64,000 nt of DNA from Dryocola sp032051265. GTDB taxonomy: Bacteria > Pseudomonadota > Gammaproteobacteria > Enterobacterales > Enterobacteriaceae. This document shows positions 9,154-17,039 of this stretch, piece by piece. Position 1 is the first letter of the stretch, and every line of letters starts with the position of its first letter. The notes under the pieces are model-generated. The model saw only the letters and a list, made by a program, of their open reading frames with translations, did no database searches and had not been told where the DNA came from. Both the position numbers and the translations under genes were made by a program. The DNA is taken from NCBI GenBank assembly GCA_032051265.1, contig DAMBYU010000006.1:1-64000 (forward strand), given 5' to 3'.

Positions 9154-9493
9154 CCTGACTCCTTGCTCTTCGCATAAAGACTTCAACCGTGGTTCGCAAA
9201 CTTAGCTCCCCACAATGCCTGCCCTAATACAAAAACATTCGCTTCCGGACGCTCTTCTGCCCTCATTTTTTAAATGTGACAGCAAAAGAGGAAAGGTTAC
9301 AAATACGTTAATTAATGCACGAATAGAATTCGCAAATATATTACCCTGCAATGACCTTACAATAAATAGGTATTTGCTTAGCCTTTTTTACGTTTCTCGA
9401 CGGCGATCAATTTATAGCGAAAATATTACTACAGCGCTGATTTGATCTGTAGCAATTTTCCCCCTTTCCGTACTATTTATCCAGCCTTAAATA

Positions 9494-9507
9494 TTGATAT
9501 AGATCAG
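9494..9507. promoter_or_regulatory. FNR-like operator upstream of cydA
   Basis: TTGATATAGATCAG matches the FNR consensus TTGAT-N4-ATCAA at nine of ten fixed positions. It lies about 340 bp upstream of the cydA start. FNR and ArcA control cydAB in E. coli, so the position is biologically reasonable; binding is inferred. Confidence 0.55.
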
Positions 9508-9810
9508 GCATTGCTGCTTTTGTTAATCAGGTTTCATTTAAGAAGTAATAGTAAATTTATTGTTAATAAAGTGTTTTTAATCTTATGGCTACGTGGCTTC
9601 CGGCAGGCCGCCTGTTAATAAACAACGGTTATTCCCGTTGGTAGCATCTCTATTTCGCCGTAGCTCGTTATATTAATCACTTCAGGTTATTTAAAAACAG
9701 AACGCCCGGCCGGGTAATACATACAATTAATTAACTTTTAATGACGAGTAAATTAACAATTGGTGAAATTTAACGGTTTCGGCGGGTGAATATTAAAAAG
9801 CACCAGATAC

Positions 9811-9835
9811 AAAAAAGGCCACCCAAAGGGTGGCC
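9811..9835 (-). terminator. Rho-independent terminator of sdh-suc operon
   Basis: On the minus strand GGCCACCC-TTT-GGGTGGCC forms a perfect 8-bp stem with a 3-nt loop followed by six T residues, 59 bp after the sucD stop. Confidence 0.93.
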
Positions 9836-9893
9836 AACCATGTCGAATATTTATTATTAGTTCTACCGAATCCCCGCCTGCGCGGGGAAACGA
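9811..9893 (-). ncRNA. sdhX: Candidate SdhX sRNA (3' UTR of sdh-suc operon)
   Basis: In E. coli an sRNA, SdhX, is released from the 3' UTR of sdhCDAB-sucABCD and represses acetate-kinase and other mRNAs. Here the 83 nt between the sucD stop and the terminator contain a perfect 7-bp stem (TCCCCGC / GCGGGGA, 9871-9888) followed by a strong Rho-independent terminator, the layout expected for a 3'-UTR-derived sRNA. The 5' end cannot be seen from sequence; the identification rests on position. Confidence 0.5.
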
Positions 9894-10766
9894 TTACTGC
9901 GGCAGAATCGACTTCAGGGTTTCGCCGATATCAGCAAGGCTGCGAACGGTTTTCACGCCTGCGGCTTCCAGCGCTGCGAATTTCTCATCCGCAGTACCTT
10001 TACCACCGGCAATGATGGCGCCCGCGTGGCCCATACGTTTGCCTTTAGGCGCAGTTACACCGGCGATATAACCCACGACTGGCTTGGTTACATGCTCTTT
10101 GATGTAGGCTGCGGCTTCTTCTTCTGCGCTACCGCCGATCTCACCGATCATCACGATCGCTTCAGTTTTCGGATCTGCCTCAAACATTTTCAGGATGTCG
10201 ATAAAGTTAGCGCCAGGGATCGGGTCGCCGCCGATGCCCACGCAGGTGGACTGGCCCAGACCGATATCGGTAGTCTGCTTAACCGCTTCATAGGTCAGCG
10301 TACCGGAGCGGGAAACGATGCCCACTTTACCCGGCAGGTGAATATGGCCCGGCATGATACCAATTTTGCACTCGCCCGGCGTGATAACGCCCGGACAGTT
10401 TGGTCCGATCATGCGCACGCCAGCTTCGTCAAGCGCCACTTTTACCGTCAGCATATCCAGAGTCGGGATACCTTCGGTAATAGTGATAATCAGCTTAATA
10501 CCGGCGTCGATAGCTTCCAGGATGGAATCTTTACAGAACGGTGCTGGAACGTAGATAACAGATGCGGTAGCACCCGTTGCTTCTACCGCTTCAAGCACGG
10601 TGTTAAAGACCGGCAGGCCGAGATGTTCGGTGCCGCCTTTACCAGGCGTTACGCCGCCGACCATTTGCGTACCGTATGCAATCGCCTGCTCGGAGTGGAA
10701 AGTCCCCTGGCTGCCGGTGAAACCCTGGCAAATTACCTTGGTGTTTTTATCGATCAAAATGGACAT
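9894..10766 (-). CDS. sucD: Succinate-CoA ligase (ADP-forming) subunit alpha
   Basis: Converts succinyl-CoA to succinate with substrate-level phosphorylation, together with SucC. The N-terminal CoA-binding Rossmann domain begins near residue 1 (KVICQGFTGSQGTFHS), and the phosphohistidine segment GKRMGHAGAII lies near residue 246. The 290-aa length is normal. Its ATG overlaps the sucC stop by one base. It is the last gene of the eight-gene TCA operon. Confidence 0.98.
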   Translation of the reverse strand: MSILIDKNTKVICQGFTGSQGTFHSEQAIAYGTQMVGGVTPGKGGTEHLGLPVFNTVLEAVEATGATASVIYVPAPFCKDSILEAIDAGIKLIITITEGIPTLDMLTVKVALDEAGVRMIGPNCPGVITPGECKIGIMPGHIHLPGKVGIVSRSGTLTYEAVKQTTDIGLGQSTCVGIGGDPIPGANFIDILKMFEADPKTEAIVMIGEIGGSAEEEAAAYIKEHVTKPVVGYIAGVTAPKGKRMGHAGAIIAGGKGTADEKFAALEAAGVKTVRSLADIGETLKSILPQ

Positions 10767-11932
10767 TATTTCCCCTCCACGGCAGCAACAACCTGCTGTG
10801 CTGCATCCGTCAGACTTTTCGCTGCAATGATGTTCAGGCCGCTGTCAGCCAGTTTCTTCGCGCCCAGTTCGGCGTTATTTCCTTCCAGACGAACCACGAC
10901 CGGAACGTTCACGCCTACTTCTTCAACCGCGCCGATAATACCGTCTGCGATCAGGTCACAACGCACGATACCGCCGAAGATATTGACCAGCACAGTTTTC
11001 ACTTTATCGTCAGACAAAATGATTTTGAAAGCTTCGGTAACGCGCTCTTTGGTTGCGCCGCCGCCAACGTCCAGGAAGTTAGCCGGTTCGCCGCCGTGCA
11101 GCTTAACGATGTCCATGGTGCCCATTGCCAGGCCCGCACCGTTAACCATGCAGCCGATGTTGCCATCCAGCGCAACGTAGTTCAACTCCCACTGCGCGGC
11201 CTGAGATTCACGGGCATCTTCCTGACTTGGGTCACGCATTTCGCGCAGCTCTGGCTGGCGGAACAATGCGTTGCCATCGGCACCCAGTTTGCCATCAAGG
11301 CAGACTAAATCGCCCTGCTTCGTGATGACCAGCGGGTTGATTTCGATAAGCGCAAGGTCGCGCTCGAGGAAAATATTCGCAAGACCCATAAAGATTTTGG
11401 TGAACTGCTGAACCTGTTTGCCTTCCAGACCCAGTTTGAACGCCAGCTCACGTCCCTGGTAAGGCATAGGCCCTGCCAGCGGATCCAGCGCAACTTTATG
11501 GATCAGGTGCGGGGTTTCTTCCGCAACCTTCTCGATCTCCACGCCGCCTTCGGTTGAAGCCATAAACACCACGCGACGCGAGCTACGGTCTACAACCGCG
11601 CCAAGATACAGCTCTTTATCGATGTCGGTGGCAGCTTCTACCAGAATCTGATGGACCGGCTGGCCACCAGCGTCAGTTTGATAGGTCACCAGGCGTTTGC
11701 CGAGCCAGTGCTCAGCAAAGGCGCGAATATCTTCTTTGCTGTTAACCACTTTCACGCCGCCCGCTTTACCGCGGCCACCGGCATGAACCTGACATTTCAC
11801 CACCCAAGGACCTGCGCCAATTTTAGAGGCAGCTTCTTCCGCTTCACGCGGCGTGGTGCAGGCGTAGCCAACGGGGGCCGGTAAGCCATACCGAGCAAAC
11901 AACTGTTTCGCCTGATATTCGTGTAAGTTCAT
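10766..11932 (-). CDS. sucC: Succinate-CoA ligase (ADP-forming) subunit beta
   Basis: Nucleotide-binding subunit of succinyl-CoA synthetase. It starts MNLHEYQAKQLFARYGLPAP, the standard ATP-grasp N-terminus, with the glycine-rich segment VHAGGRGKAGGVK at about 52-64, the Mg-binding EINPLV around residue 197 and the C-terminal power-helix domain with NIFGGIVRCD. At 388 aa it is full length. A BIME repeat separates it from sucB. Confidence 0.98.
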   Translation of the reverse strand: MNLHEYQAKQLFARYGLPAPVGYACTTPREAEEAASKIGAGPWVVKCQVHAGGRGKAGGVKVVNSKEDIRAFAEHWLGKRLVTYQTDAGGQPVHQILVEAATDIDKELYLGAVVDRSSRRVVFMASTEGGVEIEKVAEETPHLIHKVALDPLAGPMPYQGRELAFKLGLEGKQVQQFTKIFMGLANIFLERDLALIEINPLVITKQGDLVCLDGKLGADGNALFRQPELREMRDPSQEDARESQAAQWELNYVALDGNIGCMVNGAGLAMGTMDIVKLHGGEPANFLDVGGGATKERVTEAFKIILSDDKVKTVLVNIFGGIVRCDLIADGIIGAVEEVGVNVPVVVRLEGNNAELGAKKLADSGLNIIAAKSLTDAAQQVVAAVEGK

Positions 11933-11977
11933 GAGTTCTATCCATCCTTCATAAAAACAGGTAGGTCTTCAATCCAC

Positions 11978-12053
11978 ATCGGATGACGCTTCGCTTATCC
12001 GACCTACAAGGCAGGTGATATTTGTAGGGCGGGTAAGCAAAGCGCCACCCGCC
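11978..12053. repeat. BIME: two inverted REP elements in the sucB-sucC gap
   Basis: Two REP-like palindromes in opposite orientation. The first (11978-12007) reads TCGGATGACGCTTCGCTTAT and ends CCTAC; the second (12024-12053) starts GTAGGGCGGGTAAGC and ends CACCCGCC. Each folds into a stem-loop, and together they form a bacterial interspersed mosaic element inside the operon. Such elements commonly slow 3'-5' mRNA decay, which could set the sucAB:sucCD ratio. Confidence 0.85.
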
Positions 12054-12061
12054 AGAGGTTA

Positions 12062-13288
12062 CTACACGTCCAGCAGCAAACGAGTCGGGTCTTCAAGCAG
12101 CTCTTTAATCGCTACCAGATAACCTACAGACTCGCGGCCATCAATCAGACGGTGATCGTATGAGAGCGCCAGATACATCATCGGCAGGATCTCAACTTTA
12201 CCGTCGACCGCCATCGGCCGATCTTTAATGGCATGCATACCGAGGATCGCGCTCTGCGGCGGGTTGATGATCGGAGTAGACATCAGGGAGCCAAAGACAC
12301 CGCCGTTGGTGATGGTGAAGTTACCACCGGTCAAATCTTCAACGGTCAGCTTGCCGTCACGGCCTTTCACCGCCAGCTCTTTGATGCGTTTTTCGATATC
12401 AGCCATGCCGATAGTATCGACATCGCGCAGCACCGGCGTGACCAGACCACGAGGTGTGGATACCGCAATGCTGACATCAAAGTAGTTATGATAAACCACA
12501 TCTTCGCCGTCGATAGAAGCGTTCACTTCCGGGTAGCGTTTCAGCGCTTCAACAACCGCTTTAATGTAGAAGGACATAAAGCCCAGACGCACGCCGTGAC
12601 GTTTCTCGAAGGCTTCACCGTACTGCTTACGCAGTTCCATAATTGGCTTCATGTTCACTTCGTTAAAAGTGGTGAGCATGGCGGTGGAGTTTTTCGCTTC
12701 CAGCAGACGTTCGGCAACGCGTTTGCGCAGACGCGTCATCGGCACGCGTTTTTCGCTGCGGCCAGCTAATGGTGCTACCGGCGCTTTAGTTTCTTCTGCC
12801 GCTTTCGCTTTCGTAGGCTCGGCCGCTTTCGCCTGGGTCAGATGTTTATCAACATCTTCACGGGTGATACGACCGCCAACGCCGCTGCCTTTAATAGCGC
12901 TGGCGTCCAGGGAATGTTCGGCGATCAGGCGGCGAATAGCCGGGCTAAGCGCGTCGTTATTTTGCTCTTCCAGCGAAGCCTGCTGGCGCTGCGCCGGGGT
13001 AGACTCTTTGCTGTCTGCCTTCGCAGACGTCTCTTTTCCGGCGCTGTTGCCTTCACGCAGGCGGCCCAGGATCTGACGCGAGGTAACCGTCGTGCCTTCA
13101 TCTTCCAGAACAGCATCCAGGACACCATCTGCAGACGCCGGTACTTCCAGTACCACTTTGTCAGTTTCGATTTCTACCAGCACTTCGTCGCGGGTCACGG
13201 TATCACCCGGTTTTTTATGCCAGGTGGCGACGGTCGCATCGGCAACGGACTCAGGCAGGTCAGGGACCAGAATATCTACGCTACTCAT
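12062..13288 (-). CDS. sucB: 2-oxoglutarate dehydrogenase E2 (succinyltransferase)
   Basis: Dihydrolipoyl succinyltransferase core of the 2-oxoglutarate dehydrogenase complex. Domains in order: lipoyl domain (about 1-80; lipoyl-lysine in EIETDKVVLEVPA), an Ala/Lys-rich linker, the E1/E3-binding domain (about 113-150, SPAIRRLIAEHSLDASAIKG), a second linker with repeated AKAAE, and the catalytic acyltransferase domain with SYDHRLIDGRES near the C-terminus. It is 408 aa against 405 in E. coli. It follows sucA by 14 bp. Confidence 0.98.
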   Translation of the reverse strand: MSSVDILVPDLPESVADATVATWHKKPGDTVTRDEVLVEIETDKVVLEVPASADGVLDAVLEDEGTTVTSRQILGRLREGNSAGKETSAKADSKESTPAQRQQASLEEQNNDALSPAIRRLIAEHSLDASAIKGSGVGGRITREDVDKHLTQAKAAEPTKAKAAEETKAPVAPLAGRSEKRVPMTRLRKRVAERLLEAKNSTAMLTTFNEVNMKPIMELRKQYGEAFEKRHGVRLGFMSFYIKAVVEALKRYPEVNASIDGEDVVYHNYFDVSIAVSTPRGLVTPVLRDVDTIGMADIEKRIKELAVKGRDGKLTVEDLTGGNFTITNGGVFGSLMSTPIINPPQSAILGMHAIKDRPMAVDGKVEILPMMYLALSYDHRLIDGRESVGYLVAIKELLEDPTRLLLDV

Positions 13289-13302
13289 TTTTTATCCTTT
13301 AA

Positions 13303-16110
13303 TTAATCGACGTTCAGCGCGTCATTAACCAGATCTTGTTGCTGTTTCTGGTGAACGGACATATACCCTACCGCCGGAGAGGCGGAGGCCGGACGGCCTG
13401 CATAACGCAGAGCAGATCCAAATGGAATCACTTCGCGGAAGTGGTGCTGGCTGCAGTACCATGCGCCTTGGTTAAGCGGCTCTTCCTGGCACCATACGAA
13501 ATCGTGCACGTGAGCAAACGGCTTCAGCGCTTCCTGCACCGCCTGGTGCGGGAACGGATACAGTTGCTCAATGCGCACAATGGCTACATTTTTTTGATCG
13601 CGCTTACGGCGCTGCTCAAGCAGGTCGTAATACACCTTGCCGGAACACAGTACCACGCGTTTTACTTCTTTCGGATCCAGCTCGTCAACTTCGCCAATTG
13701 CAGGCAGGAAGGTGCCGTTTGCCAGTTCGTCCAGCGTGGAAACCGCCAGCGGATGACGCAGCAGGGATTTCGGCGACATCACCACCAGCGGACGACGCAT
13801 ACCGCGCAACGCCTGACGACGTAGCATGTGGTAAACCTGTGCCGGAGTAGAAGGCACGCAAACCTGCATGTTCTGTTCAGCACACAGCTGGAGGTAACGC
13901 TCAAGACGCGCTGAGGAGTGCTCAGGGCCCTGACCTTCGTAGCCGTGCGGCAGCAGCATTACCAGGCCACACATACGGCCCCATTTCTGCTCGCCGGAGC
14001 TGATGAACTGGTCGATAACAACCTGGGCGCCGTTCGCGAAGTCGCCGAACTGGGCTTCCCAGATGGTCAAGGTGCGAGGTTCTGCGGTTGCGTATCCATA
14101 TTCAAAGGCTAGCACGGCTTCTTCAGACAGCACGGAATCCCAGACTTTAAACTCGCCCTGGCTATTGTGAACATGCTGAAGCGGCGTGTAAGTGGAACCG
14201 TTAGTCTGGTTGTGAATCACCGCGTGACGGTGGAAGAACGTGCCGCGACCGGCATCTTCACCGGACAGACGAACAGAGACGCCTTCATCAACCAGCGTGG
14301 CGTAAGCCAGATTTTCAGCAGCGCCCCAGTCGAATTTCTTCGCACCGTTCGCCATTTCCTGACGATCGCTGTAGATTTTCGCCACGCGAGACTGCATTTC
14401 TACGGATTCTGGCGCGGTGCTGATGCGTTTGGCCAACTCCTGCAGACGCTTCATCTCAACCTTGTTCGGGTAGCTTTCGTCCCAATCGTGGTTGAGGTAT
14501 GGCGACCAGGTGAAGGAGTGCATGTTCATCGGACGGTATTCTTTCACCACGCATTCACCGGCATCCAGCGCGTCGCGATAGAGGTTCACCATTTCAGTAG
14601 CATCTTCAAGCGTCGCCAGCTTTTCCTGCTCCAGACGGTCGGCGTAGATCTTACGCGGCGTCGGGTGTTTCTTAATTTTCTGGTACATCACAGGCTGGGT
14701 TGCGCTTGGCTCATCAGCTTCGTTATGACCATGACGACGGTAGCAAACCAGGTCGATAAACACGTCACGTTTGAAGGTATTACGGAAATCTAACGCCAGA
14801 CGGGTGACGAACGCCACCGCTTCCGGATCATCCGCATTGACGTGGAAAATTGGCGCCATCACCATCTTACCGATATCGGTACAGTACGGCGTGGAGCGCG
14901 CATCCAGCGGGTTGGAGGTGGTGAAACCAATCTGGTTGTTGATAACGATACGCACGGTACCGCCCACTTCGTAACCGCGAGCTTTGGACATGTTCAGGGT
15001 TTCCTGAACGACGCCCTGACCGGCTACCGCGGCATCGCCGTGGATGGTGATTGGCAGAACCTGGTTGCTGCCTGGTTTATCCAGACGGTCCAGACGCGCA
15101 CGCACGGAACCGATAACAACCGGACTTACGATTTCCAGATGCGACGGGTTAAACGCCAGCGCCAGGTGCACCAGGCCGCCTTCGGTTTCAACATCGGATG
15201 AGAAGCCCATGTGGTACTTCACATCACCGGTGCCGAGATGTTCTTTATGCTTGCCCGCAAATTCGTCAAACAGATCCTGCGGCTTTTTACCTAATACGTT
15301 GATCAGCACGTTGAGGCGGCCACGGTGAGCCATTCCCAGCACTACCTCACGCGTGCCGCTCTTGCCCGCATGGCGGATCATCTCTTTGAGCATTGGCACC
15401 AGCGCGTCGCCACCTTCCAGCGAGAAGCGTTTCGCACCCGGGAACTTCGCCCCCAGATAACGCTCCAGACCTTCAGCGGCGGTCAGCTCGCCCAGAAAAC
15501 GTTTTTTCTCTTCGCTGGTAAAGGTCGAGTGCCCCACCACCGATTCGATACGCTGCTGGATCCAACGTTTCTCTTCAGTGCTGGTAATATGCATGTATTC
15601 CGCGCCGATGGAGCCGCCGTAGGTCTGTTTCAGGGCGTCAATCAGGTCGGCAAGCTTCATGGTTTCTTTGCCGCTGGCAAAAGAACCCACGTTAAAGGTT
15701 TCCTGAAGATCGGCATCCGTCAGGTTGTGGAAAGCCGGATCGAGATCGGCAACCACGTCCTGTTTCCACAGGCCAAGCGGATCGAGATTAGCCGCCTGAT
15801 GACCACGGAAGCGCCATGCGTTGATAAGCTGCAACACTTTGACTTGCTTAACGTCGGTATCAGGGTCGGTAATCGCGGTGGAGTAACGTGAGGCATCCTT
15901 CGCCAGACGACGGAAATAATCACGTGTTTTAGAATGGAATTGATCCGCTCTGGCTCCGGTTCCGGGTAACTGCTGGAACATTGAGCGCCAGTGCGCATCA
16001 ACAGAGTCAGGATCGGTTAAGAAGTCTTCATAGAGCTGCTCTATCCAGGACTGGTTCGCACCCGCCAGGTAAGAGGAATCCAGCCAGGCTTTCATTTCGC
16101 CGTTCTGCAT
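13303..16110 (-). CDS. sucA: 2-oxoglutarate dehydrogenase E1 component
   Basis: Thiamine-diphosphate-dependent decarboxylase that commits 2-oxoglutarate to succinyl-CoA. The 935-aa protein starts MQNGEMKAWLDSSYLAGANQ, has a small N-terminal E2-interaction domain, the active-site segment MAHRGRLNVL, a ThDP/Mg region (HGDAAVAGQGVVQE through NNQIGFTT) and a transketolase-like central and C-terminal domain. Length is normal (E. coli 933). It is preceded by a 199-bp gap holding two strong inverted repeats. Confidence 0.98.
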   Translation of the reverse strand: MQNGEMKAWLDSSYLAGANQSWIEQLYEDFLTDPDSVDAHWRSMFQQLPGTGARADQFHSKTRDYFRRLAKDASRYSTAITDPDTDVKQVKVLQLINAWRFRGHQAANLDPLGLWKQDVVADLDPAFHNLTDADLQETFNVGSFASGKETMKLADLIDALKQTYGGSIGAEYMHITSTEEKRWIQQRIESVVGHSTFTSEEKKRFLGELTAAEGLERYLGAKFPGAKRFSLEGGDALVPMLKEMIRHAGKSGTREVVLGMAHRGRLNVLINVLGKKPQDLFDEFAGKHKEHLGTGDVKYHMGFSSDVETEGGLVHLALAFNPSHLEIVSPVVIGSVRARLDRLDKPGSNQVLPITIHGDAAVAGQGVVQETLNMSKARGYEVGGTVRIVINNQIGFTTSNPLDARSTPYCTDIGKMVMAPIFHVNADDPEAVAFVTRLALDFRNTFKRDVFIDLVCYRRHGHNEADEPSATQPVMYQKIKKHPTPRKIYADRLEQEKLATLEDATEMVNLYRDALDAGECVVKEYRPMNMHSFTWSPYLNHDWDESYPNKVEMKRLQELAKRISTAPESVEMQSRVAKIYSDRQEMANGAKKFDWGAAENLAYATLVDEGVSVRLSGEDAGRGTFFHRHAVIHNQTNGSTYTPLQHVHNSQGEFKVWDSVLSEEAVLAFEYGYATAEPRTLTIWEAQFGDFANGAQVVIDQFISSGEQKWGRMCGLVMLLPHGYEGQGPEHSSARLERYLQLCAEQNMQVCVPSTPAQVYHMLRRQALRGMRRPLVVMSPKSLLRHPLAVSTLDELANGTFLPAIGEVDELDPKEVKRVVLCSGKVYYDLLEQRRKRDQKNVAIVRIEQLYPFPHQAVQEALKPFAHVHDFVWCQEEPLNQGAWYCSQHHFREVIPFGSALRYAGRPASASPAVGYMSVHQKQQQDLVNDALNVD

Positions 16111-16231
16111 CGTGATCCCTTAAGCATTTTTCTGCTTATTCGCCGTGGATAACTATAGCGTACACGTCTGGTACACATTCCAGGGTTCACTTTCAGCGGA
16201 CCTGTTGCCGTAGTAAGACGGCCCGCGAAGG

Positions 16232-16270
16232 AACCTTTAAAAACTGTCTACATGGCAGTTTTTAAAGGTT
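16232..16270. repeat. Perfect 15-bp inverted repeat between sdhB and sucA
   Basis: AACCTTTAAAAACTG and its exact reverse complement are separated by the 9-nt spacer TCTACATGG. Transcribed in the sdh-suc mRNA it would form a long stem-loop. No T-run follows on either strand, so it does not look like a standard terminator. It does not resemble REP or ERIC consensus. Confidence 0.85.
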
Positions 16271-16280
16271 TCCTGCAATT

Positions 16281-16302
16281 TCCCCTCCCCGCCGGGAGGG
16301 GA
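16281..16302 (-). repeat. GC-rich hairpin directly after sdhB
   Basis: TCCCCTCCC / GGGAGGGGA form a perfect 9-bp stem with a CGCC loop, 8 bp downstream of the sdhB stop on the minus strand. No T-run follows, so it more likely protects the sdhCDAB 3' end or slows ribosomes than ends transcription. Confidence 0.7.
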
Positions 16303-16309
16303 AACAACA

Positions 16310-17026
16310 TTAAGCGCTTCTTTGCAGCAGCATCGACTTAATATGGCCGATGGCTTTCGTCGGGTTCAGCCCCTTAGGACATACACTGACGCAGTTCATG
16401 ATGCTATGGCAGCGGAATACGCTGAAAGCGTCACTCATCCCATCCAGACGACTGGCCGTCTCAGTGTCGCGGCTATCGATCAGGAAGCGATAGGCGGCCA
16501 GTAAACCTGCCGGGCCGATGAACTTATCCGGGTTCCACCAGAACGATGGGCAGGAGGTCGAGCAGCAGGCGCACAGAATGCACTCATACAGACCATCCAG
16601 TTTTTCACGCTGCTCCGGCGACTGTAAATGCTCACGAGCCGGTGGATTCTGCCCATTATTCAAAAGGTAAGGCTTAATCTTCTCATATTGGGCATAGAAC
16701 TGCCCCATGTCCACCACCAGGTCCCTCACAACCGGTAAACCCGGCAGCGGGCGGATAACGATCTTCTGTTTTCCGTTGCCCAGCGCCGAGATTGGCGTGA
16801 TACAGGCCAGACCGTTTTTACCGTTCATGTTTACGCCGTCGGAGCCGCAGACTCCTTCACGGCACGAGCGGCGAAAAGCCAGCGTCGGATCTTTTTCTTT
16901 CAGTTGAATAAGCGCGTCAAGCAGCATCATGTCGCGCCCTTCTTCTCCTTCAAGGGTGTACTCCTGCATGCGCGGAGCATCGTCAACGTCCGGGTTGTAG
17001 CGATAAATAGAGAATTCGAGTTTCAT
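16310..17026 (-). CDS. sdhB: Succinate dehydrogenase iron-sulfur subunit
   Basis: Electron-transfer subunit of complex II, with three Fe-S clusters between the flavin and the quinone site. The [2Fe-2S] ligands are in CREGVCGSDGVNMNG and the following Cys; the [4Fe-4S] and [3Fe-4S] ligands are in CILCACCSTSC and the C-terminal CVSVCPKGLNP. The ATG is preferred over the adjacent in-frame GTG because it lies 7 nt after the GGAG site and gives 238 aa as in relatives. Confidence 0.97.
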   Translation of the reverse strand: MKLEFSIYRYNPDVDDAPRMQEYTLEGEEGRDMMLLDALIQLKEKDPTLAFRRSCREGVCGSDGVNMNGKNGLACITPISALGNGKQKIVIRPLPGLPVVRDLVVDMGQFYAQYEKIKPYLLNNGQNPPAREHLQSPEQREKLDGLYECILCACCSTSCPSFWWNPDKFIGPAGLLAAYRFLIDSRDTETASRLDGMSDAFSVFRCHSIMNCVSVCPKGLNPTKAIGHIKSMLLQRSA

Positions 17027-17039
17027 CACTTGCTCCGCT

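Larger units (their letters stand above)
9154..9893. other. Non-coding region between sucD and cydA
   Basis: About 740 bp without a credible gene. The right end is the sucD 3' UTR with two hairpins and a terminator. The rest is the A/T-rich cydAB control region, with several GTTAAT/TTAATTA-type motifs (about 9308, 9519, 9561 and 9615) that resemble parts of ArcA sites, plus an FNR-like palindrome. E. coli carries mngRAB here; nothing of it remains visible. Confidence 0.8.

Noticed and set aside
9215..9445. 76-codon open frame upstream of cydA
   Set aside because: No similarity recognised, no ribosome site, and it lies in the expected cyd promoter region.
9623..9712. Short palindromes in the cydA upstream region (AACGG...CCGTT, CCCGGCCGGG)
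   Set aside because: Stems of about five base pairs are expected by chance in a region of this size and match no known operator.
10026..11180. 384-codon open frame antisense to sucD-sucC
   Set aside because: Crosses the junction of two well-conserved genes and has no family similarity or ribosome site.
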